From assembly GCA_913773715.1 (NCBI GenBank), contig CAJYHD010000377.1, positions 1 to 15,451 of the forward strand: 15,451 bases of DNA. The letters run 5' to 3'. The notes under the pieces are model-generated. The model was given only the letters and a program-made list of their open reading frames with translations. It was not told where the DNA came from and did no database searches. A program made the translations under genes and the position numbers. Each line of letters starts with the position of its first letter. Position 1 is the stretch's first letter. This stretch comes from an uncultured Sphingobium sp. (GTDB taxonomy: Bacteria; Pseudomonadota; Alphaproteobacteria; Sphingomonadales; Sphingomonadaceae). Positions 1 through 9,800 of this stretch are shown one piece after another.

Positions 1-249
1 CAACTCGAGAATTCGGGCCTGTGCAATTCGGGCCACGCGATTTTCTCGTTCGTATACCCGCACCGCCTCGCCCGATGCCGATCGGTGAACGATGTCGTCG
101 GCATAATTGGCAAGGTGCACGCGAGGACCGTTTCGCGCTGCCGAGCGAAGCTCAGCGTGACAAAAGAGACACCAGCGGTGAAAAGCATCAACCATAGCAG
201 CAAGGTGACGCGGCACGTGCTTTCACGCAAGTGTTCCGCATCATTGTCT
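1..249. other. Left-edge region, possible gene fragment running off the window
   Basis: No gene is firmly supported here. On the minus strand a frame is open from an ATG at 195 (or an upstream GTG) to the left edge, 65 codons. It contains CLFCHAEL near its start and GEAVRVYERENRVARIAQA near the edge. The second half reads like protein, but the first half overlaps AGCGAAGCTCAGCGTGAC (about 143-160), which resembles a degenerate sphingomonad-type intergenic repeat. A second minus frame, starting at an ATG near 105, is also open to the edge and has higher GC at third positions. Neither has a clear ribosome-binding site. AATTCGGGCC occurs twice, at 10-19 and 25-34. An imperfect inverted repeat at about 210-239 (GCGG...CCGC) lies just after the defence operon and might act as a weak terminator. 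Confidence 0.25.
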
Positions 250-1032
250 TTAAAACAGCCGGTTAAGCAACCGCGGCTCGCTTGCCTTCAGGCGGTCGAG
301 CATGGTGTTGACGTAGAACATATCGGGATTGGCAACGGCGGGCAGGACGACAACGGCATAGTCGGGCAGATCGCGGTCGAGGGTGAAGACGACTAGGCCG
401 ACGCCGTGGATGCTGCAAAGCGACGTCAGCCGGTTCATGTCGTCGCTGGTCGTGGTGCGCGGTACGACGATGTAGCTCTTGTGGCTGAACAGGCGGTAGG
501 CGACCGCCTGGCCGAAGGCCACGACGGGTTGGCCTGGCACGGCCTTAATCTCTGCAGTTACGATCTGGGGTTCGAATTTGAAGATGTCCTGGGCGCGCGG
601 GCGAAGCACGCCGATCACGTCGGGGGTGCCCCATTTCCCACCCAAGCTGCTGCCGCCGAGCGCGCCGGCGACCGTTACCTCGTCATTCTCTTCCAGCCAT
701 TCGGCGAAGCTCACGTAGAAGTCCTGCTCGGCAAGCGTGCCCGCGGCCTTGCGCACTACCTCCCGCAGCACGTCAGTGTCGTCCTCTGCCGCGTTCTCGG
801 CGGCATCAGCGTCAGCGAAACGGGCGAGCTGGTAGGTTCCGCGGGCGATCTTCACGATGCCGTCGCCGCGCTGAAACAGATTGTGCGTCGCACCGCGGAT
901 GGAGTTGAACGGCGTCTCGGGGTGTTCGGCGGCGACCGCCTTCAGCACCTCTGCCCAGCGCACTCCGCCGGGGTGGCGTTCGAGTACGGCGCGGGTCGCA
1001 TCTTCGATCTGTTTCCGATTAAGCTTCGCCAA
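250..1032 (-). CDS. Winged-helix and PD-(D/E)XK nuclease-like protein (260 aa)
   Basis: Last gene of the defence operon. Residues about 5-68 form a helical, winged-helix-like region (IEDATRAVLERH...WAEVL) resembling HARE-type or restriction-associated DNA-binding domains. An acidic linker (about 73-87) follows. Residues about 90-225 carry a PD-(D/E)XK signature: P137-D138 in WGTPDVIGV, E161-I-K163 in TAEIKAV, and a downstream Q175 in AFGQAVAYRLF, followed by a strand ending IVVP. This spacing fits a restriction-endonuclease fold, so nuclease activity is inferred; the substrate is unknown. The start is TTG at 1032: the frame is closed by TAA 15 nt upstream, no ATG or GTG lies between, and AGGCAGGGC just upstream can act as the ribosome-binding site. 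It lies 61 nt after res and is probably co-transcribed. It could instead be a DNA-binding regulator with an inactive nuclease fold. Confidence 0.78.
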   Translation of the reverse strand: MAKLNRKQIEDATRAVLERHPGGVRWAEVLKAVAAEHPETPFNSIRGATHNLFQRGDGIVKIARGTYQLARFADADAAENAAEDDTDVLREVVRKAAGTLAEQDFYVSFAEWLEENDEVTVAGALGGSSLGGKWGTPDVIGVLRPRAQDIFKFEPQIVTAEIKAVPGQPVVAFGQAVAYRLFSHKSYIVVPRTTTSDDMNRLTSLCSIHGVGLVVFTLDRDLPDYAVVVLPAVANPDMFYVNTMLDRLKASEPRLLNRLF

Positions 1033-1093
1033 CTTGCCCTGCCTTTACTTGATTAGCGGGAAGCACGACGCTTCGGCGGCCATCTGCTCCACG

Positions 1094-4000
1094 TCAGTCA
1101 TCCGCAATTGCCGATGCCTTGACCATCAGATCTTCGACGGTGCGGGCGACGGTAAAGGCGGGTTCGGTCGCGGACCGCGCGATACTGGCGAAATGGCGCT
1201 TGCCGCACTCGATCTTCGCCGCCTCCGCCCCGCGCAGGTCGTCCATCAGCAGCGTGCCTTTTGTCTCCGCAACAAAATACAGCCGCTCGCCTGCCTCGGT
1301 CATCACCAGCACGGCCCAATCAGGGTTATAGCTGCCCAGCGGGGTCGCGACCTTGAACCAGCCGGGTAACTTGGCGAACACCTTCACCGCCTCGTTCGCG
1401 TCCAAGGCTTCGGCGAACGGGCGTTCGATCGTCGTCGAGTCGAAGATCACGGCGTCGTGAACGGACTTCGTTGTTTCCACCATCCGGCCCAGATAGCCCT
1501 TCAGTTCCTCGGCCTCGAACAGCTCCTGCGCATAAAACACGTCGTCGCCGATCTTCTGATAGCGGACGCCGTCGACCAGCGCTGCGATCTTGGCGCGCTC
1601 GATCAGGTCGGCGGCCTGGTCGATGAACGCGGCGGGGTTGAGCTTCAGGTCGTCGAGCCGACCGCTGTCGATCAGGATGCGGGCGAGCGATGCGCGCCGC
1701 AGCTGGGTCCGGTTCTGCAACTCACCCAGCACGTCGGGCACGACGATGCTCTCGGGTGCGATGCTGACGAAGCCGGATGTCGTCTCGTCGCCAGTGTCGA
1801 CGCCACCGCGTCCGATAGCCAAGCCCGCCTTGCGCCAGCGCAGCTGGGCGCGCGCTACCGCGGGGGCCTTCGCGATACGATCCGCCGCATCGGCGATGAG
1901 CGCATCGGGATCAAATTCCACACGATAGGTCGTGCGGTGCTTGATCCGGTCCCACAGCGAGCGGAAGTCGTCGCTCAGGTACACGGCCTTGTTGAGTTTC
2001 ACCGTCCGGCGCTCGTCCGCGTTTCGGATGTCGAGGCGACCGGCCAGCTTCGTCAAAAGCGCCCGCGCTTGCGGCGCCACTGCATCGAACCGATCCGGCA
2101 GCGTCAGCGTGCCGTCCTTCAGCGCTGTCCGCAGACCGTCCTGGATCTTGCCGGCGGCGTCGATCAGCCCTTCGCCCTGCAGATGCTCGAACAGCGCGCG
2201 GGATTCCTGCACGCCCATCGGCTGGGTGCCCTTCGGCGTCTCGTAGACCAGGGCGGCGAAGCTGTCGGCGGCTACGGTGCCGAAGCTGATCCCCAAATCC
2301 TCCTCGATCTGCTTCTGCAGACCGTCGGCGAACGCCTCGAAGCTCTCGTCGGCGATGACGGTCAGCACGTTCAGCCCCTCGTCGCGCCGGCGGTCGCCGT
2401 GCGCGTCGACGCAAAGGCGCAGGCCCCGGCCGATCGTCTGACGCCGTTCGCGGTTGGTGCCCATCTCGCGCAAAGTACAAATCTGAAAGACGTTGGGGTT
2501 GTCCCAACCTTCACGCAGCGCCGAGTGCGAGAAGATGAAGCGCAGCGGTTCGGCCTCGTCGAGCAGCTTCTCCTTCTCGCGCATGATCAGCTGGAAGGCA
2601 CGTTCGCCAGCCTCGCGCGCGGCGGCGTTGCGGAATTCGCCGGATGCGTTCAGCTCCGACTCGATCGGCTTGTTCTTCTTGTCGATCGAGAAATAGCCGC
2701 CATGCGCCGTCTCGGGTTCGGGCTGCCGCCCGGCGAACAGGCTTTCGCGGAAGTCCGGATGGCCCGCCAGCCGCTTATATTCCTCCTCGAACATTCGGCC
2801 ATATTTACCGAGTTCCTGCGCGCCATCGTCGCCATAGGCCCGGTAGTTCTCCACCCGGTCGATGAAGAACAGGCTAAGCACCTTGATGTGCAGGCCCTGC
2901 TCGCGGAACGACCGCTCGCGCAGGAAATGTTCGCGGATCGTGCGCTCGATCATGCGGCGGACGACGCCGTCGCGGTCGACGTCGCCATGCGCCTCGCCCG
3001 GGCGGAGATAGACGACGTCGCCGGGCACGTTAAGCTGGACGAGCTGGCCGCCCTTGCCGCGTTCGATCGTGCCGATCGAGACGTCGCGGTACACGTCGCG
3101 TCCGGTACGTTCGGCAAGGTCGTCGCCGTCCTGCACCGTCATCTCGGTGCGGCGGACCGATCCGGCGCCCTGCACGTCGATCTCGATCTTCGCGGTCGGC
3201 CACTTGCCCGTTTTCGGCACAGAGACGAGCCGGACATAGGGCGTGTTGTTGGCGCCGCGGATCTCCGCGCCTGCCACGTCGATCCGCTTAACCAGCTTGC
3301 GCTCATAGGCGTCTATCGCGTCCAGGCGATACACCATGTGATTGGCGTGGATGTGAGTCGCCGAATAGCCGACGGTGCACAGCGGGTGCATTTCGCGCAG
3401 CGCGCGGGCACCGGCGCTGTCGGGATCACGACCTTGCACCGACTGGGGCTCGTCGACGATCAGCACCGGTCGCGTCGCGCGGACCAGATCAACCGGCTTC
3501 TCGCCGCCGGTCTTCTCGTGCGGGGTGTAGAAGACGTTGGTGTCGAGCTTGTTGAACGCACCGATCGTGCCGATCATGATCTTGATCGTCGACGCGGTGG
3601 CGAAGTCGCGGACCTGGCCGAGCTTGGCGCTGTCGTAGACGAAGGCGTCCATCGGCGCGCCGGCATAGAGCGCGTGGAAATGCTCCGCCGTCATCTCGAT
3701 CGTCTTGGCCACCCCCTCGCGGATTGCGACAGAGGGCACGACGATGACGAACTTGGTGAAGCCGTACTCCTTGTTCAGCTCGAAGATAGTGCGAAGATAG
3801 ACATAGGTCTTACCCGTGCCCGTCTCCATCTCGACCGTGAAATCGCCACTTCTCAGCGTGTCGGCGGGAGCAAGCCCATTGCGAAGCTGGACGGTTCGCA
3901 GGTTGTCGAGTATTTCATCGTCGAGCAGCGTCAACCGGTTGCCGATGCCCAGGGTCGATTCCTCTAGCCCGAGCGCGCCTTGCACGGCATCGGCGGCAAC

Positions 4001-4111
4001 ATTGCTGACGGTGAACTCGGTGCGGTTGATCTTCTGCCCCTTGAACAGGTCACGCACTGCCGCGATCGCCTGAAGCTGGTAATCGAGGTCGGATTCGAAG
4101 CGGAGCTTCAC
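1094..4111 (-). CDS. res: Type III restriction enzyme Res subunit (helicase-nuclease, 1005 aa)
   Basis: ATP-dependent DNA translocase and endonuclease of a type III restriction-modification enzyme. It acts in complex with Mod and cleaves DNA carrying unmethylated sites. Superfamily 2 helicase motifs are all visible: Walker A METGTGKTY at 95-103, DEPQ at 220-223 in place of DEAD, SATH at 250-253, SALREGWDNPNV at 530-541, and QTIGRGLRL at 558-566. The C-terminal nuclease motif is complete: P930-D931 in NPDWAVLV and E949-T-K951 in VAETKGT. The length is usual for Res. The start is GTG at 4111, overlapping the mod stop by four bases (GTGA), which suggests coupled translation and fixed Mod:Res stoichiometry. 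No truncation or lost motif was seen, so the enzyme should be active. The long open frames on the opposite strand are shadows caused by high GC. Confidence 0.95.
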   Translation of the reverse strand: MKLRFESDLDYQLQAIAAVRDLFKGQKINRTEFTVSNVAADAVQGALGLEESTLGIGNRLTLLDDEILDNLRTVQLRNGLAPADTLRSGDFTVEMETGTGKTYVYLRTIFELNKEYGFTKFVIVVPSVAIREGVAKTIEMTAEHFHALYAGAPMDAFVYDSAKLGQVRDFATASTIKIMIGTIGAFNKLDTNVFYTPHEKTGGEKPVDLVRATRPVLIVDEPQSVQGRDPDSAGARALREMHPLCTVGYSATHIHANHMVYRLDAIDAYERKLVKRIDVAGAEIRGANNTPYVRLVSVPKTGKWPTAKIEIDVQGAGSVRRTEMTVQDGDDLAERTGRDVYRDVSIGTIERGKGGQLVQLNVPGDVVYLRPGEAHGDVDRDGVVRRMIERTIREHFLRERSFREQGLHIKVLSLFFIDRVENYRAYGDDGAQELGKYGRMFEEEYKRLAGHPDFRESLFAGRQPEPETAHGGYFSIDKKNKPIESELNASGEFRNAAAREAGERAFQLIMREKEKLLDEAEPLRFIFSHSALREGWDNPNVFQICTLREMGTNRERRQTIGRGLRLCVDAHGDRRRDEGLNVLTVIADESFEAFADGLQKQIEEDLGISFGTVAADSFAALVYETPKGTQPMGVQESRALFEHLQGEGLIDAAGKIQDGLRTALKDGTLTLPDRFDAVAPQARALLTKLAGRLDIRNADERRTVKLNKAVYLSDDFRSLWDRIKHRTTYRVEFDPDALIADAADRIAKAPAVARAQLRWRKAGLAIGRGGVDTGDETTSGFVSIAPESIVVPDVLGELQNRTQLRRASLARILIDSGRLDDLKLNPAAFIDQAADLIERAKIAALVDGVRYQKIGDDVFYAQELFEAEELKGYLGRMVETTKSVHDAVIFDSTTIERPFAEALDANEAVKVFAKLPGWFKVATPLGSYNPDWAVLVMTEAGERLYFVAETKGTLLMDDLRGAEAAKIECGKRHFASIARSATEPAFTVARTVEDLMVKASAIADD

Positions 4112-6087
4112 AGGCTGCGGACCTTCAACAGCTGGTCTTCCAGCCGCTGTTCCAGGATGGCGGCGACGTTCGCCTTGGCGACGTCATTCTCGAAGCCGGC
4201 GTCCTTGAAGAATACGGTTGTGGCGGCGACCGGCTTCAGCCGCAGGATCCAGTCGGCAATGCCGTCGGCCAGCGCTTCGGCATTGGCGGCGGTGACAGGC
4301 GCGAGGCAGACGACCAGCACACCACCGCCCATCGCGTGGACCGGCGCGCCGGCGATCGTCTCGGTCAGCATCGGCTCGGTCAGGTCGATGCCCTGTTTCA
4401 GCAACAGCTCGGTGAGTAGATCGTCCTCGGTGCGGCCCTGCACGATGTTGTCGGCAGCGGCGAGCAGATCGGCGGCGAGGTCGTCGCCCGGCTCCCACGC
4501 GCGCAGGTTCGAGGTCGCGAGCTTGTAGACGCGGAAGCCGAGGTCAGCCTGCGTGTCGGAGTGGTCGGCTTTGACCTTGGCGGCAGCGCGGCGAAGGCGT
4601 TCTTTGGTCAGCTCCGCAATCGTTCCCGGTTTTGAGATGCTCTCGCAGAATGCCGCCGCGGTCTTCTGCTCTTTCTCGTCAACGTCCAAGGGTTCAGGGA
4701 GTTGAACCATAATGAAACGACGACCTCCGCCGTCCTTGGCGTTCTTCTGAAATGTGGCATCACCCGTCGTGCCGGAGCCCGCAAAGAAGTCCAAGATCAG
4801 TGAGTTTGGCGGCGCCGCGACTTCGATGATCTTACCGATCAAGTCTGGTGACTTAGGAAAGCTGAAAACCGTTTCACCGAAGAGCTCTTGTATCCTCTTC
4901 TTTCCCAGATCATTATTGATCGCTTTATCGAGCCACAGGCCTTTCGGGAGAGTCGTTGCTCCTTCTCCGTCCTCGTCGAAAAGATAGTCCTTACGATAAA
5001 TGCGATAGCTCCCATCAGACACCATGCGACCGAGCACGATGTCTCGCTCGCGAGCCAATTTGTCTCGTCCCCACGTCCAGCAACTATCGCCACCTTCCGA
5101 GTTTTTCGGAAGCGTCTCTACCGAGTGCTCATCGTCGCGCGCTACAGACACGCTGCCGGTCGTCGGACTGACATAGATCGGATAAAACAGATTAGGGCGC
5201 GTAATCTTATTGAAAGCGGGATTTCGGTTCCTCAGTTCAAGCTCGCGGTACAAGCCGCGGGCGTCCTGCTTGCGATACTCCGCAGTCATCCGCTCATCTT
5301 TTGCAATGCGAAGTGTGGGATTGCTGTCCGGGTCGCGAGCGTAGAGACAGACATACTCGTGCGTCCGAGCGATAAACCGATCAAGGTGACGCCCACGCGG
5401 GTTAAGCTGAACGGCTATGACGCCAATCAAGCATTCTTCCCCAAAAACTTCATCGCAGACAGTCAAGACATTGGACAGCTCATTCTCATCGATGCTTATT
5501 GCAATGATACCATCGGGCGAAAGCAGGTTCCGCGCAACTGTTAGGCGTGGACTAATCATGTTTAGCCAGTCGGTATGAAATCGCCCGCTGCTTTGCGGAT
5601 TAGACGTGTTGACCGCGCCGCCTTCTTCGACCTGCCCAGACCGACGAAGGTAATTGCCGATGGTGTCGGCATAATCATCAGGGTAAACGAAATCGTTGCC
5701 GGTATTATAGGGTGGGTCAATGTAGATCAGCTTCACCTGACCGGAGTAGCTCTTCTGGAGCAACTTCAGCACCTCCAGATTATCGCCTTCGATCATCAGG
5801 TTGCGCGTTGTGTCCCAGTCCACGCTATCCTCGCGCGCCGGACGCAGCGTTCCAGTGGAAGGGGTGAGCGCCAGCCGGCGGGCGCGGCGCTTTCCAGGCC
5901 AGTTGAGGCCGTAGCGCTCGTCGCCATCATCCACTTCGTCGCCGAGCAGCTGGCGCAGCACGTCGAAGTCGATCCGCCCGTCCGCCACCGCCGCCGGGAA
6001 CAGCGCCTTCAGTGCCGCGACATTCTCCGCGACGGGATCGGCGCTCCGGGCTTCGGGATCGTTCAGGGTCACGCGGTCGATCGTCAT
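4108..6087 (-). CDS. mod: Type III DNA methyltransferase Mod subunit (659 aa)
   Basis: Site-specific adenine-type DNA methyltransferase that gives the type III complex its target specificity. The catalytic motif DPPY is at 124-127 (LIYIDPPYNTGNDFVYPDDY), and the AdoMet-binding motif FAGSGTT is at 435-441. Catalytic motif before AdoMet motif is the beta-class order typical of Mod. The segment about 225-400 between them is the target-recognition region. The C-terminal ~150 residues probably contact Res. The start is ATG at 6087 with GGAG six bases upstream. It lies 19 nt after the DUF4391 gene and overlaps res by GTGA. Composition is uneven: sampled stretches inside about 4620-5780 are roughly 42-47% GC, against about 62% in a stretch of the 3' part. 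This suggests that the catalytic and recognition core was exchanged. The recognised sequence cannot be predicted. Confidence 0.95.
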   Translation of the reverse strand: MTIDRVTLNDPEARSADPVAENVAALKALFPAAVADGRIDFDVLRQLLGDEVDDGDERYGLNWPGKRRARRLALTPSTGTLRPAREDSVDWDTTRNLMIEGDNLEVLKLLQKSYSGQVKLIYIDPPYNTGNDFVYPDDYADTIGNYLRRSGQVEEGGAVNTSNPQSSGRFHTDWLNMISPRLTVARNLLSPDGIIAISIDENELSNVLTVCDEVFGEECLIGVIAVQLNPRGRHLDRFIARTHEYVCLYARDPDSNPTLRIAKDERMTAEYRKQDARGLYRELELRNRNPAFNKITRPNLFYPIYVSPTTGSVSVARDDEHSVETLPKNSEGGDSCWTWGRDKLARERDIVLGRMVSDGSYRIYRKDYLFDEDGEGATTLPKGLWLDKAINNDLGKKRIQELFGETVFSFPKSPDLIGKIIEVAAPPNSLILDFFAGSGTTGDATFQKNAKDGGGRRFIMVQLPEPLDVDEKEQKTAAAFCESISKPGTIAELTKERLRRAAAKVKADHSDTQADLGFRVYKLATSNLRAWEPGDDLAADLLAAADNIVQGRTEDDLLTELLLKQGIDLTEPMLTETIAGAPVHAMGGGVLVVCLAPVTAANAEALADGIADWILRLKPVAATTVFFKDAGFENDVAKANVAAILEQRLEDQLLKVRSL

Positions 6088-6106
6088 GTCTTACTCCACG
6101 CCCAAC

Positions 6107-6865
6107 TCAGGCGAGCAAATCGGTGGTGCGCCGAAGCTCGGCTTCGGCACGGGTGATGTGGTGGGATAGCTCGACCCGCGCCGCCAGCCGCTTCTCTGCC
6201 GCCGCTGCCCTGCGCAGACGGGCCACGTCGCGGACCTGCCCCTCATACGCCGCCAGCGCCGCCCGCCGACCGATCACCTCGTCGGCGCTGGCGGGCAGCC
6301 GGAACACGCCTGAAATGCGTGCCGCGGCATAGGCTTCGACGCGGTCGAGCACCCCCTCGTACAGTGACCATAGATTGACGGCGGGTAATCCTGCAACCGG
6401 CAGACTGGTGGTGAAGGCGTCGGCAATGTCGTCCGCCGGCTTGCCGACCAGCGGTGACGTGACCAGTCGGTCCACCACGAAGCGATCCGCCTGCCGCTCG
6501 TGCCGCCGCTTCGGCGCGACGCTCACCGAGGCGGCGTCGGCATCGCCGATGATGAGGATCAGGGGATAGGGGATCGCACCATGCGCGATCTTCGCCAGTC
6601 GGGCGGCGTTCACGCCATCGCGCACCTCCAGCGTCAGTACCGCGATCTCGCAATAGTCGCGGATGTCGTCGGCGAAGGCGGGCACGCCGATCGTGCCGGG
6701 CTTCAAGCTGGCGCGCCAGCTCAGCCGCTCGATCCCGCCCTCCACCAGCTTGCGGTCGCCGGTGCCGGTCGCGCCATGATCGGCCAGCATCGCCTTGGGC
6801 ACGCGCCGGTCCATCCGCGCGGAGGCGGGCAGCGCCAGCGCGTCGAACAGATGGTCTAGCATCAT
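6107..6865 (-). CDS. DUF4391 domain protein (252 aa)
   Basis: Recognised from the N-terminal pattern RRVPKAMLADHGATGTGDRK, then IERLSWRASLKPGTIGVP, DDIRDYCEIAVLTLEVR and AHGAIPYPLILIIGD, which match what I know of DUF4391. Members that I recall sit beside SNF2-type helicases and type III restriction-modification genes; no biochemical function is assigned. Residues about 195-252 are rich in Ala, Arg and Glu and likely helical or coiled coil, with no membrane segment or signal peptide. The frame is open further upstream to 7027, but that part is Arg-rich and lies inside the helicase gene. I therefore chose the ATG at 6865, which overlaps the helicase stop as ATGA; a second ATG follows immediately. 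A role as adaptor between the helicase and the Mod/Res complex is inference from gene order only. Confidence 0.87.
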   Translation of the reverse strand: MMLDHLFDALALPASARMDRRVPKAMLADHGATGTGDRKLVEGGIERLSWRASLKPGTIGVPAFADDIRDYCEIAVLTLEVRDGVNAARLAKIAHGAIPYPLILIIGDADAASVSVAPKRRHERQADRFVVDRLVTSPLVGKPADDIADAFTTSLPVAGLPAVNLWSLYEGVLDRVEAYAAARISGVFRLPASADEVIGRRAALAAYEGQVRDVARLRRAAAAEKRLAARVELSHHITRAEAELRRTTDLLA

Positions 6866-9800
6866 GCGGGCGGCATCACCGCGACCCAGGCGACCACTTC
6901 CCAATCGTCGATCCCGGCGAAGTCCGCGCCGCCGACCGTGCCGCCAAGCGAGAACAGGCTTGCGACTGCGCGCTCCTCCGCCTTGCCGGTGACGACGCCG
7001 ATCGCGGTGGCGAGCAGGTCGCGCCACTGCTCCATTTCAATGCCGGTGCGAGTTTCGGCGTCGAACCGATCCCACGCCTCCACGTCGAGTTCGCGGCCCC
7101 GGTCGCCCAGCCACTTCAGCCGATCGAGTACGCGCTTTGCCTGCCCCGGCGGCAGTAGCGTCGCGCCCTCGTCGCCGATGTGAAGCAAGACGTGCGGACG
7201 CAGCGGGTCGGCCTGAGCGATGGCCGCCAGCGCCGCCGGCGTCTCGGCCCGCAGGCAGAAGATCGCACCGGCGGGGATGTCGTCGGTGGCGGTGACGACG
7301 GCATGGGCGGTCAGCGGCATTCGGCCCAGCGCAGCGCGCTCGTCGGTATTCAGCCCTGCCAGATCGATCCGCAGGTCGTTGAGCGTCAGGTCCGCGATCG
7401 ACACGCCGGACGACAGATCCTCCAGGTCGATCACCGTCGTCTGCAACGTCTCGAGCTGGCGACGCCGATAATCGAGGTCATTCATCGTGTCACCGGCCTG
7501 CGCCTCGATGATGTTCTCCTCGCCCGTCGCCGACACGTCGAGCAGCACCATGCGCCCGGATACGCGGCGTTCTAGATTGATGTACGCGTCCAGGTCCATG
7601 TTCGGCCAGAAGTTGACGAGCTGGATCTCTGCATTGGTGGAGCCGAGCCGGTCGATCCGGCCGAAGCGCTGCACGATCCGCACCGGGTTCCAGTGGATGT
7701 CGTAGTTGATCAGGCAGTCGCAGTCCTGAAGGTTCTGGCCCTCGCTGATGACGTCGGTGGCGATCAGCAGGTCGATCTCGGGTTCGTCGATGTCGTCGGG
7801 TCGCCCCTTCGATCGCGGCGAGAAGGCGGTCAGGATCGATCCCAAGTCGGTGCGGATGCCCTTGGCCGTCACCTTGTTGGCACCGCCGCCCGTCACCAGC
7901 GCGGTTTCCACGCCGATAGTGGGCGCGAGCTCGCGGTACAGATACGCCGCCGTGTCCGCGAAGGCGGTGAACACGATCACCTTGCGATTGCCGGCGTTGA
8001 AAGGCGCGGCCTGTTTGTCGGCGATGAACCGGCGTAGCGCGGCGAGCTTGGCGTCGCGTTCCGGGGTGATGGTCTTCGCCGCGCCGAGCAGTGCCTCCAG
8101 CAGCAATCTGTCCGCGATCAGGTCCTGCCGCCAGCGGACGCGGTCCGCATCGGCGAGCAGCACCCGCACGCTGCGACCAACGCCCAGCGTCTCAAACAGG
8201 GGATCGTCGACCTCCAGGTCGTTGATCGACACTTCCTCGATCGCCTCGTCATGCGCGTCGATCAGGGCGATCAGGGCATCGACCGCCGCCAGCTGCCGCT
8301 CCAGCGTCAACGCGAAGGCGTGGACCGAGCTTTCCATGCGCTTCAGAAGGTTGACGCGTAGCAGGTGGACCAGGCTCTCTTCACGATCGAGCTGCCGGAA
8401 TACCGACTGCCCGCCGCGGATCGACTGGTCATAGGCGCGATCATAGGCGTCGCGCTTCGACGGCAGAACATACCGCAGGGGCGCATACGCGGCGAGCGTC
8501 AGGCGCCGGATGTCGTCGTTGATGTCGGCGATCGGCGGGAATGCGTCGTGGGTATCGACCGGCGCCTTGATATTGAGCGGTGGGCGCCGGTCGGGGAACT
8601 TCCCCGTCTCCGCGGTGCCGTAATAGCGCTCGATGTGCTTGCGGCTCCGCGCGATGGTCAGCAGGTCCAACAGCCGGAAATAGTCGAAACCCAGCATGTC
8701 GAGCAGGCGCTCGGACGTGCGCTTCTCTTCCGCCATCGCCAGCCAGCGGTTGAAGGCCCCCTGCGCGAACCGGATCGTCCCTTCGATGGATGGGATGTTC
8801 TGCCCCGCCAGTGCCGCATCGTTGCCCTCGGTGGCGAAGGCGATCTGGTTCTTAAGATCGGCAAGGCGGTTGTTTACCGGCGTGGCGGACAGCATCAGTA
8901 CCTTGGTGCGGACACCGGCCTTGATCACCTGCCGCATCAACTTGTCGTAGCGGGTTTCGCGATCCCGGTGGGTGCTCTTGTTCCGGAAGTTGTGCGATTC
9001 GTCGATGACGACGAGGTCGTAATTGCCCCAGTTGATGTGCGTAAGATCGATGTCGCCGGACTGGCCGCCATCACGCGACAGGTCGGTGTGGTTCAGCACA
9101 TCGTAGTTGAAGCGGTCGGCCGTCAGCATGTTGCGGCGATCGTTCTGCTTCCAGATCGTCCAGTTGTCGCGCAGCCGCTTCGGGCACAACACCAGAACGC
9201 GATCGTTCCGTAGCTCGTGATACTTAATGACGGCCAGCGCCTCGAACGTCTTACCCAGACCGACGCTGTCGGCGATGATGCATCCGCCGTACCGCTGAAG
9301 CTTGTCGATGGCGCCGATCACGCCGTCACGCTGGAACCGGTAGAGCTTCGACCATATCAGCGTGTCGCGGATACCAGTCGCCGATTTGACGATTGATTCC
9401 TCGTCGGTGCCTTCGCCCATGTCCGTGAAGATGGCATCCAGTAAGCGCGTATAGACCTCGCCGGCAGAGCGACGGGCCGCTAGCGGGGCGAACGCCTCGC
9501 GAATGGCCGCACCAGCGCGTTCTGTGGGGGGCAGCGACTGCCATTGGTCGTCGAACCATTCGGCGAATGTAGCAGCCTCGGTTTCGTCTTGCGCGACTTG
9601 AACGATGCCCAGACGGTCGGCTGGCGTAAGCCCAAGCCCCTCCGTCGTGAGCGAGCAGGCACCCACCATAGCCGTCGTTCCGCGACCGTCGGCGTCCACA
9701 ATTATCATCGACTGAGGTAGGCGCCCGGGTGCCGATCGTGTGTCGACACGATCGAACCAGCCGATCGCGCGACTTGCCGCACCACGAAGCGTGAGGCGGT

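Noticed and set aside
1..195. YADD motif in the left-edge frame as a reverse transcriptase
   Set aside because: The flanking residues (HLANYADDIVHRSASG) do not fit the hydrophobic strands around the RT active site, and no other RT block is visible.
406..1056. 216-codon plus-strand frame
   Set aside because: Antisense shadow of the winged-helix/nuclease gene, with no ribosome-binding site or motif.
1457..3967. 836-codon open frame on the plus strand
   Set aside because: It is exactly antisense to res, which has all helicase and nuclease motifs. High GC keeps the opposite frame open; its His/Arg/Val-rich translation shows no domain.
4839..5544. Short frames on both strands within the low-GC part of mod
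   Set aside because: The mod frame continues unbroken here with methyltransferase motifs on both sides; the others lack start signals and domains.
6866..7027. N-terminal extension of the DUF4391 protein to 7027
   Set aside because: The 54 extra residues are Arg-rich, lie entirely within the helicase gene, and the ATGA overlap at 6865 gives a natural start.
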